A stretch of DNA of 50,040 nucleotides, taken from the NCBI GenBank assembly GCA_900318535.1, contig ONKU01000025.1:1-50040 (forward strand), given 5' to 3'. Position numbers and translations under genes: made by a program. Below are positions 7,000-15,872 of the stretch, piece by piece; the stretch's first letter is position 1; each line of letters opens with the position of its first letter. Source of the stretch: an uncultured Prevotellaceae bacterium. Its GTDB lineage: Bacteria > Bacteroidota > Bacteroidia > Bacteroidales > Muribaculaceae. The notes beneath the pieces were generated by a model. That model was not told where the DNA came from. It ran no database searches and was given only the letters and a program-made list of their open reading frames with translations.

Positions 7000-9828
7000 A
7001 TGAAGAAAATTCTATTCATCCTGATAGCTGTGGGCTGCTTGTTGCCGCTTGCATCGCAGGCTGCAGTCATTAATGGTGTGCTGGTGGACTCCCAGGACAC
7101 GACCGAGCTCATCGAGGCGAGCGTCAGGCTGCTCATGGCCAATAAGGACAGCACCATGGTCAAGGGAACCACGACCGACATGAACGGCGTGTTCAACATC
7201 AAGGGCGTCAAGGCCGGCAAGTACCTGTTGCGCTTCTCCTATCTGGGCTACAACGATGTCATCAAGCACGTGACCGTCGGTGAGGACGGCCGCGACGTGA
7301 ACATGGGCGTGGTCAAGATGGACCCCAACACGATCATGCTTAAGGAGGCCGTGGTCGTGGGACTCAAGAGTCCTATCACGGTCAAGGAAGACACCATCGA
7401 GTTCAACGCCGATACCTACAAGACCCAGGCCAATGCCGTGGTCGAGGACCTGCTCAAGCGCCTGCCGGGCGTTGAAGTGGGCAGCGACGGCAAAATCACG
7501 GCCAACGGCAAGGAGGTGAAGAAAATCCTCATCGACGGCAAGGAGTTCTTCAGCGACGACCCCACGGTGGCCAGTAAGAACATTCCCGCCGAGATGATCA
7601 ACAAGCTCCAGGTCATCGACCGCAAGAGCGATCTGGCGCGCCTCACGGGCGTTGACGACGGCGAGGATGAGACGGTCATCAACCTATCGGTCAAGAAGGG
7701 TATGAACAACGGATGGTTCGGCACGGTCAATGCGGGCTATGGAACCGACGACCGCTATGCCGGCAATGTGATGATCAACCACTTCCGCGACGGCAACCAG
7801 TTCACCATCCTGGGTGGTGGCAACAACGTCAACAACCTGGGCTTTGGCGACGGCGCCTCGGGCAGGTTCCAGCGCTTTGGCGGCGACCGTGGCGTGACCA
7901 CGTCACAGTATGCCGGCATCAACTTCAACGTGGGCAGCAAGGAGGACGAGCACTTCCGTGTGGGCGGTGACATCATGTACAGCCACAGCGACCGCGACAC
8001 CCGCACCCGCACGGCACGCCAGTACCTGCTTCAAGACTCCACCAGTTACGAGGATGCCAACACGGTAGCCCGTGACAAGGGCCACAACCTACGCGGTGAC
8101 TTCCGCGTCAAGTGGGAGGTGGACAGCAATAACACGATCGAATTCCGCCCCAACTTCTCGTTCAATTTCAACAAGAGCGAGCGTGGCGACACGTCAAGTC
8201 TGGTGGCCGGCGACCCCGCCAGAACAGCAGTTAACCGCAGTTTGAGCAACTTCTTCAACGACGGCAAGAGCTACGAGTGGGGCGCACGACTGATTTATAA
8301 CCACAAGGTGGCCAGCCACCCCGGACGCAGCCAGAGCCTGATGCTCAACTACCGCTACAGCAACGTGCGCGAGGATGCTGACACTTACACCGACAACACC
8401 TACTTCCTGGTCCCCGAGAAGAACCAACTTATCGACCAGACGGCCAACAACCGCCGCAAGACCCACAACGTCACGGGACGCATCTCATGGACCGAGCCCA
8501 TCGGCGACGTCAAGAACGCACGATTCCTGGAGTTCTCCTATAGGGGCAACTACCGCTACACCACCAGCGACAAAATGGTCTATGACAACGAGCGCACCGG
8601 GGTTTGGCCTGGCGGTACCATCACCAATGCCGAGTGGAACGAGAGACTGTCCAACAGTTTCCGCAACACGTTCTACAACCAGACGTTCAGTGTAGGTTTC
8701 CGTCAGGTGCGCAAGGCCTATAACCTCAACGTCGGCCTGTCGGTCAACAGCGCCATGTCCAAGAGCAAAGACCTCATCAACAGCGCCCGCGACATCAAGG
8801 AGCGTTGGGCTTGGTCGGTAGCACCCTATGCGCGTTTCCGCTACAAGTTCACCGATACGCGCAACCTCAACTTCAACTACTTCATGCGCGCTAACCAGCC
8901 CAGCATCACCCAGTTGCAGCCTGTCGCCGACGAGAGCAACCCCAAGAACATCATCATCGGTAACCCCGAATTGAAGCCCACCTTCAACCACAATATCAAC
9001 ATCAGGTTCGGTGACTTTGCACAGGGCGCCCAGCGCAGCATCATGGCGATGGCCAATGTCGACTTTGCCCAAAACAGCATCGTCTCGACCGTTACCACCG
9101 ACGAACTCACTGGTGGCCGCACCACGAGCTACACCAATGTGGGTGGCGTGTGGAGCGCCATGGCGATGAACATGTTGAGCTTCCCCTTCGGTGCCAGCAA
9201 GGTATGGTATTTCACCAGCCACATGTTCACCCGTTACGGGGTTTCCAAGAGTGTCACCGACGGTGTCGAGAACCGCAGCAACACCTGGATGATCAACTAT
9301 TCGCCGGGTCTGGCCTTCCGCAACAGCGTGTTTGACATTGAGTTGCGTCCCCGCTACAGCTTCCAGAACACTACCACCTCGGCGCTCAAGTCCAACACGC
9401 GCAACATCCACACGTGGGGAGGCAATTTCGACGGCACCTATTCAGCCCCCTTCGGTCTGGTCATCAGCACCGACCTGCGCTACAGCACCACCAGCGGTTA
9501 CAGCGCCGGCTACAACAGCGACCAGTGGATCTGGAACGGCTCTATTGCCTATCAGTTCCTGAAGGAAAAGCAGGCTGCCGTGACCTTCTCGGTCTATGAC
9601 ATCCTGGGACAACGCAAGAACATCTTCCGCAACGTCACCGGTGACTACATCGAGGATGTCTTCTACAACTCCCTGGGCCGCTACGGCATGGTGACCTTCA
9701 CCTATCGCTTCAACACCTTCAAGAAAGGCGAGCAGCCCAAGGACCGCAACGCCGACCGATGGGATGGCCCGGGTCGCTTCGGACCTCCGGGTGGCGGAGG
9801 ACGCCCTGGCGGACGCCGTCCGTTCTAA
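7000..9828 (+). CDS. TonB-dependent-receptor-like outer membrane protein (OMP_b-brl_3 type)
   Basis: The 942-aa protein has a signal peptide (to about residue 22), a carboxypeptidase-regulatory-like beta sandwich (about 23-110, with TDMNGVFNIKGVKAGKYLL), and a plug-like domain (about 115-240). The plug reads VEDLLKRLPGVEVGSDGKI and KKILIDGKEFFSDDP. A long barrel follows, rich in Asn, Arg and aromatic residues. This matches the single-gene family that lacks a SusD partner, and indeed none is next to it. The C-terminus is a Gly/Pro/Arg-rich tail (GPPGGGGRPGGRRPF) beyond the last barrel strand. Transported substrate unknown; metal or peptide uptake is possible. Confidence 0.85.
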   Translation: MKKILFILIAVGCLLPLASQAAVINGVLVDSQDTTELIEASVRLLMANKDSTMVKGTTTDMNGVFNIKGVKAGKYLLRFSYLGYNDVIKHVTVGEDGRDVNMGVVKMDPNTIMLKEAVVVGLKSPITVKEDTIEFNADTYKTQANAVVEDLLKRLPGVEVGSDGKITANGKEVKKILIDGKEFFSDDPTVASKNIPAEMINKLQVIDRKSDLARLTGVDDGEDETVINLSVKKGMNNGWFGTVNAGYGTDDRYAGNVMINHFRDGNQFTILGGGNNVNNLGFGDGASGRFQRFGGDRGVTTSQYAGINFNVGSKEDEHFRVGGDIMYSHSDRDTRTRTARQYLLQDSTSYEDANTVARDKGHNLRGDFRVKWEVDSNNTIEFRPNFSFNFNKSERGDTSSLVAGDPARTAVNRSLSNFFNDGKSYEWGARLIYNHKVASHPGRSQSLMLNYRYSNVREDADTYTDNTYFLVPEKNQLIDQTANNRRKTHNVTGRISWTEPIGDVKNARFLEFSYRGNYRYTTSDKMVYDNERTGVWPGGTITNAEWNERLSNSFRNTFYNQTFSVGFRQVRKAYNLNVGLSVNSAMSKSKDLINSARDIKERWAWSVAPYARFRYKFTDTRNLNFNYFMRANQPSITQLQPVADESNPKNIIIGNPELKPTFNHNINIRFGDFAQGAQRSIMAMANVDFAQNSIVSTVTTDELTGGRTTSYTNVGGVWSAMAMNMLSFPFGASKVWYFTSHMFTRYGVSKSVTDGVENRSNTWMINYSPGLAFRNSVFDIELRPRYSFQNTTTSALKSNTRNIHTWGGNFDGTYSAPFGLVISTDLRYSTTSGYSAGYNSDQWIWNGSIAYQFLKEKQAAVTFSVYDILGQRKNIFRNVTGDYIEDVFYNSLGRYGMVTFTYRFNTFKKGEQPKDRNADRWDGPGRFGPPGGGGRPGGRRPF

Positions 9829-9849
9829 AGGGATGCATCAACAAGAGAC

Positions 9850-9897
9850 AAGTGCCCCAAAAAGCCCGTCAAAATGGCTTTTCGGGCACTTCTTTTT
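9850..9897 (+). terminator. Rho-independent terminator after the receptor-like gene
   Basis: AAGTGCCCCAAAAAGCC pairs with GGCTTTTCGGGCACTT with one bulge, and CTTTTT follows. Confidence 0.8.
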
Positions 9898-9998
9898 AGT
9901 GTTCCTGCCGTTTTCCGTAATTATTGCGTCTAGATAGCCCTCAGCGGTTTTTTTTTGAAAAAAAGTTGTCAAAAGTTTGCTGGTTTTGATATTTGTAG

Positions 9999-10006
9999 TA
10001 TCTTTG
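9999..10006 (+). promoter_or_regulatory. Promoter of cohesin-like protein A
   Basis: TATCTTTG followed by C, with TTTG about 20 bases upstream (9976-9979) as the -33 element. It lies some 340 bases before the ATG, so the mRNA has a long leader. Confidence 0.65.
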
Positions 10007-10345
10007 CATGCAAACTATATAGTGCAACAACTGGCTAGTGATTATTAAGTACTTTGAGATGAACAGGTTATGCATTTTCCAAGAGGCCAAGATGGCAAGC
10101 CTTGCCATTGGGGTGTTTCTGTGTCACCACTTGAATGACCACACTCGACATCGGTAAGTATATATAATGTATGACCGTTTAATACGATAAACCCGAATTT
10201 GATGCATGAAGAAAAATAGAGAAGTATATAAAGTTATTCCGAAACGATTTGAGAGACCAGATTAGATTCTACCATTTATGCTAAGACTTTGATTATTTAG
10301 ATTTTATACTTTTTATTATTAACTTTTTAAAATTTTGTTTCTATT
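10007..10345 (+). promoter_or_regulatory. Long 5' leader of gene A, shared with gene B
   Basis: About 335 nt separate the promoter from the ATG at 10346. Three stretches have counterparts, in the same order, in the leader of gene B: a segment near 10032-10065, a GC-rich segment at about 10092-10155 containing CACCACTTGAAT, and the block GTTATTCCGAAACGATTTGA near 10233-10252. The last 80 nt are very AT-rich. A structured regulatory RNA, a leader-peptide system or both would explain the conservation. I cannot assign a known riboswitch class. Confidence 0.5.
10059..10157 (+). CDS. Possible leader peptide, 32 aa, His-rich C-terminus
   Basis: An ATG at 10059 opens a 32-codon frame that ends at TAA 10155-10157. 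It reads MNRLCIFQEAKMASLAIG and then ends VFLCHHLNDHTRHR. In the leader of gene B, the matching place encodes VLVHHLNHSR before a TGA. The codons for L, N and R in this motif differ synonymously between the two leaders. That pattern suggests selection on the peptide, though the B copy lacks an obvious ATG. No ribosome binding site is evident, as is usual in this phylum. Confidence 0.3.
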   Translation: MNRLCIFQEAKMASLAIGVFLCHHLNDHTRHR

Positions 10346-12313
10346 ATGAAGAAATTTTTATTTACTCTTGCTGCTTTGATGATGGCAGGTTCTGCTTTTG
10401 CAGACAACTACTTCTTCATCGAAGACTTTGAGGTACCTCAGGACAAACTGGGTAGCACTATGAAGGTAGATGTCAAGGCTCACTTTGACAACTATGTTAG
10501 TGCATGGCAGTTCGATCTGGGTTACGTGGATGAGAATGGTGACGTTGTTATGAACGCACTTCCTGAGGGCATCACTAAGGTGACATCTGCTGCTGGTGCT
10601 GATATGAAGAATATGCCCTACACCGGTGATGATGGTGAAGATTATGATGACTATTCACCCAACCTGAAGAAGGGTATGGATGGCACCCGCATCATTGTTG
10701 CTGCTGATCAGGGTAACTATAGCCCCGACGGTGAGCTTTATGGTTGTGTAAAGTGGGCTCCTGCCGATTATGGCCAAATGTGGACGTTCACCTTTACCAT
10801 CGCTGCCGACTTCAAGGGCGCAACTCTCGTTCTTCAAACTGCACCCTCTTGCGGTACCGATACCCGTCCCGAGGTTCAAGAAAATACTTGTCCTAAGAAT
10901 GAAACGTTTGTTAGGAACACTGTTATTACCGTTGAGGGTGGCACCGTTGAGCCCGAGGTAACCGCAACTCCCGTCATCACCTACGATGATGAGACCTTCA
11001 CTGTAACCGCTACCGGTGCTGGTGAGGTTAAGCTGTACGTGAACGGCGAAGAGGTTGAGAACCCCTACACCTTCGAACTGGGTGAGGAGGAGACCACCTA
11101 CACCGTTACCGCTACCGCTCAGGAGGAAGGCAAGGAGATCAGCGAGACCGCTACTCTCGAGGTTACCGTTCCTGCTGCTCCCGTTGTAATTGAGGTAACT
11201 CCCAAGCCCCTCATCGACGTGTTTGATGATCCCGAGGCTCAGACCGTTACCGTTAAGGCTTCTGGTTATGGCCACATCTGCATCTACTGGGATGACATGC
11301 TCCAGGCTGAGGGCGAAGGCGAAGCTGTTTGGGTAATTCCTTACGGCGACGATCCCGAGGGTGAAGAGTATGGCGTAAGCGCTACCGCTCAGGAGGAAGG
11401 CAAGGAAGTCAGCGAGTATGCTCTGGCTACCGTATTCGTTCCTGGCAAGAGCGTTGAGCCCCAGCCCTATGAGACTCCCGCTCCCGAAGTCGTTGAGACT
11501 ATGACCGACGATGCTCTCTTGATCACCGCTACTGGTGAGGGTACTGTAACTATCTATGTTCAGACCATCGACAACGAGACCGGTGCAATTACTACCGAGA
11601 CCTACGAAGGCGAAGGCACTGTTAGCGCAGTGATCCCCCGTGGTGATGAGACTTATTTCATCAACTACTGGGCTGTAGCACAGGCTAACGAGGATGCCGA
11701 ACCCGGCAGCACTCAGGTTTCTTACTTCGTTGAGGTTCCCGCTCAGGAGATCACCCCCGTTGATCCTAGCCACGAGCAGGGTGTTTGGATTGTAACCTAC
11801 CTCGTTGACGGTACTGAGTTCTGGCAGGAGATGCTGCCCTCGAACAATGACTACACCTGCATTGTTCGCTTCAGCTATGGCAACTATGGCACCTTCCCCT
11901 ATGATCCCAACAAGAGCATGGCCGAGAACGACGCTATGCGTCCCAACATGCCCTTCTACATCGTTATCGATGGCGTTCGCTACGGTGCTGCCGAGGATGG
12001 CACTCTCTGCGTTCTGGGTACTGCTCTGAGCAACGAACTCTTCGAGAACGAGAACGACTACGTGCTTGAGAACGCTCTTGGTCGCGTTTACAACATGGGC
12101 GTAGCTATCGACGAGTTGGATCCCTCTAAGAAGTATGTTTACGCTGCTGTTGCTGCTTACACTGAGGTCGAGGAGATGAACGCTAGCAAGACCGTTGCAG
12201 GCGTACGCTACTTCAACATGGCCGGTCAGGAGATGCAGGAGGCTAACGGCATGACCATCGTCGTTACCACCTACACCGACGGTACCACCAGCGCTGTTAA
12301 GGTGATGAAGTAA
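10346..12313 (+). CDS. Secreted cohesin-like/Ig-repeat protein A with C-terminal sorting-type domain
   Basis: The 655-aa protein has a 19-residue signal peptide. An N-terminal domain (about 20-190) resembles the cohesin fold: KVDVKAHFDNYVSAWQFDLG, then PEGITKV and a GELYGCVKW stretch. Three or so Ig-like repeats of about 80-100 residues follow, marked by TVTATAQEEGKEISE-type strands. A distinct domain occupies about 475-610. The last 43 residues (KTVAGVRYFNMAGQEMQE and TTYTDGTTSAVKVMK) match a C-terminal domain found on many Prevotella/Muribaculaceae exported proteins and thought to act in sorting. Acidic composition and strong GCT/ACC codon bias suggest high expression. The ligand is unknown. 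Confidence 0.7.
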   Translation: MKKFLFTLAALMMAGSAFADNYFFIEDFEVPQDKLGSTMKVDVKAHFDNYVSAWQFDLGYVDENGDVVMNALPEGITKVTSAAGADMKNMPYTGDDGEDYDDYSPNLKKGMDGTRIIVAADQGNYSPDGELYGCVKWAPADYGQMWTFTFTIAADFKGATLVLQTAPSCGTDTRPEVQENTCPKNETFVRNTVITVEGGTVEPEVTATPVITYDDETFTVTATGAGEVKLYVNGEEVENPYTFELGEEETTYTVTATAQEEGKEISETATLEVTVPAAPVVIEVTPKPLIDVFDDPEAQTVTVKASGYGHICIYWDDMLQAEGEGEAVWVIPYGDDPEGEEYGVSATAQEEGKEVSEYALATVFVPGKSVEPQPYETPAPEVVETMTDDALLITATGEGTVTIYVQTIDNETGAITTETYEGEGTVSAVIPRGDETYFINYWAVAQANEDAEPGSTQVSYFVEVPAQEITPVDPSHEQGVWIVTYLVDGTEFWQEMLPSNNDYTCIVRFSYGNYGTFPYDPNKSMAENDAMRPNMPFYIVIDGVRYGAAEDGTLCVLGTALSNELFENENDYVLENALGRVYNMGVAIDELDPSKKYVYAAVAAYTEVEEMNASKTVAGVRYFNMAGQEMQEANGMTIVVTTYTDGTTSAVKVMK

Positions 12314-12336
12314 TTCATTCCCCTTTAACGCTAACC

Positions 12337-12374
12337 TAAAAAACGGGCGACCCCTTCGGGCCGCCTGTTTTTTT
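12337..12374 (+). terminator. Terminator of gene A
   Basis: A hairpin with stem AAAACGGGCG/CGCCTGTTTT and inner CCC/GGG pairs is followed by a T-tract. The same core (ACGGGCGACCCCTTCGGGCC) follows gene B. Confidence 0.9.
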
Positions 12375-12401
12375 ATCCGTTCCCCCACGTCATAATACCC
12401 A

Positions 12402-12483
12402 ACGTCAAGCCGCAAAGTTTTTGGATCGCGCTGCGCGCGAGCAACCCATTAAAACTTCGCGTCTTTGCGTCTTCGCGTGAGGC
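12402..12483. repeat. 8-nt-period palindromic intergenic repeat (family A)
   Basis: The left part reads CAAGCCGCAAAGTTTTT and the right part ends ACTTCGCGTCTTTGCGTC and then TTCGCGTGAGG. It is a member of the dispersed family also seen at 12542, 17856, 32611 and 42122. The two halves here are joined by a GC-rich hairpin (GATCGCGCTGCGCGCGAGC). Confidence 0.6.
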
Positions 12484-12541
12484 ACAGGCTCCGGAGCCAA
12501 ATGGTGCAGAGCATTAGATATATTCGTTTAATTCGAAGACC

Positions 12542-12569
12542 TTTAAAAACTTAGCGCCTTCGCGTGAGG
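12542..12569. repeat. Half-copy of family A repeat
   Basis: It reads AAAAACTTAGCGCC followed by TTCGCGTGAGG, the right arm only. The rest of the 12314-12994 gap holds the promoter and leader of gene B. Confidence 0.55.
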
Positions 12570-12678
12570 TTTTGTGGTGTTGTTTGCGCTACTGTTGCGG
12601 CATAGGTTTAATTCGTTAAATTCACCACCGTTTTATAAAAAAAAAGGGGTTTTATTTTGCAGGATATAAAAAAGTGTG

Positions 12679-12686
12679 TATCTTTG
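12679..12686 (+). promoter_or_regulatory. Promoter of cohesin-like protein B
   Basis: TATCTTTG followed by CA, as in gene A, about 308 bases upstream of the ATG at 12995. Confidence 0.65.
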
Positions 12687-12994
12687 CAAGACAAGATGGA
12701 CCAGCTAATCACGATTACTAGTAGTATCATGATGAAGGAACTTGATGACAGTTAGTGTTTAACCTCTAAAGCAGGCGTCCTCAGCGGGGCCGCTTGACGT
12801 GTGCTGGTGCACCACCTCAACCACTCCAGATGAACACATGGCTGTCAACCTCGATTAATACAAACAATTGAACCATTATATAGTTATTCCGGAACTCTTT
12901 GATAATCAAAACGGATGATAAACCTTGAAATGCATTTTACTATCGAATTTGTGTGTTATTTTTTATATTCATTAATTTCTAAATTGTTAAATTT
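12687..12994 (+). promoter_or_regulatory. Long 5' leader of gene B
   Basis: The leader shares with gene A the GC-rich segment with CACCACCTCAACCACTCC (about 12810-12830) and the block GTTATTCCGGAACTCTTTGA (about 12883-12902). Between these blocks the sequences differ, so the blocks look selected. A GTG-started 10-codon frame (VLVHHLNHSR) overlaps the first segment. Another frame, ATG at 12696, would encode a 19-aa peptide. Confidence 0.5.
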
Positions 12995-15730
12995 ATGAAA
13001 AAATTTTTATTTACTTTATTGACCTTGTTCATGGCAAGTAGTGCATTTGCAGAAGGCGGAAACTACTTCTACATGGACAACTTCACCGTTGTCAAGACAA
13101 AGCTTGGAACTGTTACGGTCAAGGCCAATGTCAAAGCTCATTTTGACAATTATGTCTCAGCATGGCAGCTCGATTTGGGTTACGTTAATGAGGCTGGTGT
13201 AGAGGTGATGAATGCACTTCCTGAGGGTATCACCAAGGTGACATCTGTCGCTGGTGAAGATATGAAGAATCTGCCCTTCATTGGTGAAGATGGTTCAGAA
13301 GGCGAATTTTCACCCAACATCAAGAAGGGTATGAGTGGTACCCGCCTCATTGTTGCTTCTGATGAGGGTAACTATAGCCCCGATGGTGAACTTTATGGTT
13401 GTGTAAAGTGGGCTCCTGATGATTATGACCAGATGATGGTCTTGACATTTACTTGTAGCAAGGACTTCACTGGTGCTAAATTAATCTTGAAGACTTTGCC
13501 TAGTTGTGGTGCCGACACTCGTCCCGAGATCAGTGAGAACCTGGCACCCACTGTCTTGGCTACATCTCCTGTGTGCATCGTGGATGTTAAGTATATCGCT
13601 CCTGAGCCCGTGTTCACTTGGAACGAGACTACTTACACCATGGACGCTGCTGTTCCCGAGGGTTACGATGCCGAGGACTATGAAATCGTTATGTATGCTA
13701 ATGGTGTGGAGGTAGAGTTCCCCTACACGGTTGAGCAGACCACCGATGAGCAGACCATCGTGTTCACTGCTTACACCAAGCACGCTGCTGACGAGACTTA
13801 TGACAGCAACGACGCTACTTATGGCAAGACCACTGAGCAGACTGTAACTGTTCCCGCTAAGCAGGAGCAGCAGGAGCCCGCTCCCGCTGCTACCATCTCT
13901 AACGAGGGCAATGTGGTAACTGCTGCCGTTGCAGGCCACACCGTTGAGCTCTACATCGTAACTAAAGATGGTGAGGGTAATGAGGTGCTCACTGAGGTTC
14001 CCAACCCCTACACTGTAGAGCAGACTTTCAGCGAGCAGAAGATTACCTTCAAGGCTTTAACCAAGGCTAACGAAGGCGAGAGTGAGGACACTTGGAGCGA
14101 GCCCAAGGAGATCACCATCGACGCTAAGCCCGACAACCAGTGCCCGCAGCCCGAGTTCGCTTATTATCAGACGCCTGACAACGAGTTATGGGCACGTGTG
14201 ATGTATTATGGCGAAGCTCCCTACACTGAACACGTTGAGCTCTATATTGTAACCACTAATGATGAGGGTGAAGAAGTCCTCACCCCGGTTGACAACCCCT
14301 ACAAGGGTCTGCCCACCGAGAACAACACCTTCGAGGACATTGTTGTTAAGTTCAAGGCTATCGTCAAGGCTGATGGTGTGAACTACAACGTTGACAATTA
14401 TGACTACTACACCGTTACCATCCCCGGTAAGGAAGACAAGCAGGCTCCCGCTCCCACCTTCCGCGTTGAGGGTGACAAGCTCTATGCCGAGCAGGGTGGC
14501 CTTACTGTTGAACTCTACAAGAAGAACGATGATGGAACTTGGACCAAGGTTGACAACCCCTACGAGGGTCTGCCCACCGAGAACACCTCTTACACCGATC
14601 CCATCAAGATTGATTTCAAGGCTATCACTCTTGCCGACGGTGTGACCTACAACCTCAACAGTGACGAGGCAACTTACACCTACACTATTGATCCTCTGAA
14701 CAAGAAGACTGCTCAGAAGCCGACCATCGTAGGTGCTAACGAGACCGATGCCACCTATGACATCGTTATCACTCCCGATCCTAACACCGATGGTACTCTC
14801 GAATACACTGCTACTCCCATGGGTGCCGTTGTACGTGCAGGCGCTACCACTATCCGGTACGAACGCCAGGATGCTCCCTACACCGTACACGTAGAGGCTT
14901 CCACCACCGCAGGTGAAACCTACCTGGCATCTGAGGTTGCAGAGGCTGACATCGTGATCCCCGCTAAGCCCGCTGCTCCCAATGTTTATGAGACTCCCGC
15001 TCCCACCATCAATGTAGATACTGACACTGAGAATCAGAAGGTGATCATCACCGTTACTGGTGAAGGTACTGTAACTGCAGCCGTTGAAACTGCTGAGGGA
15101 ACTGAGAACTACACTGATGAGGATGGCGATGGCAAGATCGTTATCGAAATCCCGTTCGGTGAAGAGGCTGACATCGCTAACGTAACGGCTACCGCTTTGG
15201 CTACAGTGGTTCCTGATGGTTACGATGTTATTTCTGAGACTCCCGGTAAAGATACGAAGAGTATCGACATCCCCGCTCTGCCCGCAAAGACCGCCAAGCC
15301 CACTATCACTTATGAATATGGTAAGGCCACTTGGGACGCCGACGGCAACCTTGTTGAAGATGGTCGCTATGCAACCATTACAATCACCAACAATGACGAG
15401 GGTGAAAATGTCGTTATCGAGTATAGCTTGGATGAGGGCGAAACCTGGCTCACTTACGATCCCGAAGTTCCTGTAACCGTAAGTGGTGAAGGTACTCACA
15501 CTGTAATGGCTCGTGCTCAGGCTGAAGGCAAGCGCGTGAGTGATCCTGCAACTGAGACCATCAAGATTGACAAGGCTACCAGCGTTAGCGAGCTCGTAAA
15601 CGGCAAGACCGTTGCTGGCGTACGCTACTTCAACATGGCTGGTCAGGAGATGCAGGAGGCTAACGGCGTAACCATCGTTGTTACCACCTACACCGACGGT
15701 ACCACCAGCGCTGTTAAGGTTATCAAGTAA
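12995..15730 (+). CDS. Secreted cohesin-like/Ig-repeat protein B with C-terminal sorting-type domain
   Basis: The 911-aa protein is a paralogue of the gene before it. It has the same 19-residue signal, the same cohesin-like domain (VKAHFDNYVSAWQLDLGYV, PEGITKVTSVAGEDMKN, SPDGELYGCVKWAPDD) and the same 43-residue C-terminal domain. The middle is longer, with about seven Ig-like repeats, several sharing the pattern VELYIVT followed by NPY and FKA. Repeats at about 420-500 and 500-570 are close copies (NPYKGLPTEN and NPYEGLPTEN), so the array has grown by internal duplication. The protein is very acidic. It is probably surface-exposed or released. Function unknown; adhesion or complex assembly is the best guess. 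Confidence 0.7.
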   Translation: MKKFLFTLLTLFMASSAFAEGGNYFYMDNFTVVKTKLGTVTVKANVKAHFDNYVSAWQLDLGYVNEAGVEVMNALPEGITKVTSVAGEDMKNLPFIGEDGSEGEFSPNIKKGMSGTRLIVASDEGNYSPDGELYGCVKWAPDDYDQMMVLTFTCSKDFTGAKLILKTLPSCGADTRPEISENLAPTVLATSPVCIVDVKYIAPEPVFTWNETTYTMDAAVPEGYDAEDYEIVMYANGVEVEFPYTVEQTTDEQTIVFTAYTKHAADETYDSNDATYGKTTEQTVTVPAKQEQQEPAPAATISNEGNVVTAAVAGHTVELYIVTKDGEGNEVLTEVPNPYTVEQTFSEQKITFKALTKANEGESEDTWSEPKEITIDAKPDNQCPQPEFAYYQTPDNELWARVMYYGEAPYTEHVELYIVTTNDEGEEVLTPVDNPYKGLPTENNTFEDIVVKFKAIVKADGVNYNVDNYDYYTVTIPGKEDKQAPAPTFRVEGDKLYAEQGGLTVELYKKNDDGTWTKVDNPYEGLPTENTSYTDPIKIDFKAITLADGVTYNLNSDEATYTYTIDPLNKKTAQKPTIVGANETDATYDIVITPDPNTDGTLEYTATPMGAVVRAGATTIRYERQDAPYTVHVEASTTAGETYLASEVAEADIVIPAKPAAPNVYETPAPTINVDTDTENQKVIITVTGEGTVTAAVETAEGTENYTDEDGDGKIVIEIPFGEEADIANVTATALATVVPDGYDVISETPGKDTKSIDIPALPAKTAKPTITYEYGKATWDADGNLVEDGRYATITITNNDEGENVVIEYSLDEGETWLTYDPEVPVTVSGEGTHTVMARAQAEGKRVSDPATETIKIDKATSVSELVNGKTVAGVRYFNMAGQEMQEANGVTIVVTTYTDGTTSAVKVIK

Positions 15731-15755
15731 TTGATTTCCTCTAATAGAGCAAATT

Positions 15756-15793
15756 AAAAAAACGGGCGACCCCTTCGGGCCGCCTGTTTTTTT
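15756..15793 (+). terminator. Terminator of gene B
   Basis: The hairpin is identical in sequence to that after gene A, with a T-tract of seven. Confidence 0.9.
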
Positions 15794-15872
15794 GTGACTG
15801 CTTGTGTCATGATTTGCTGACGAAAGGATAACCGCCCTACTGGCGGGAAATTACGTAAGTCCATGGAAATAA

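Noticed and set aside
10655-12415. 586-aa minus-strand frame opposite protein A
   Set aside because: Antisense shadow of a repetitive gene; no signal peptide or promoter.
12402-12569. CRISPR-like appearance of repeated TTCGCGTGAGG sequences
   Set aside because: Only two units with unequal spacing, and the unit is a dispersed palindromic element found elsewhere in the window.
14186-15499. 437-aa minus-strand frame opposite protein B
   Set aside because: Arises from the biased codons of the repeat array; no start context.
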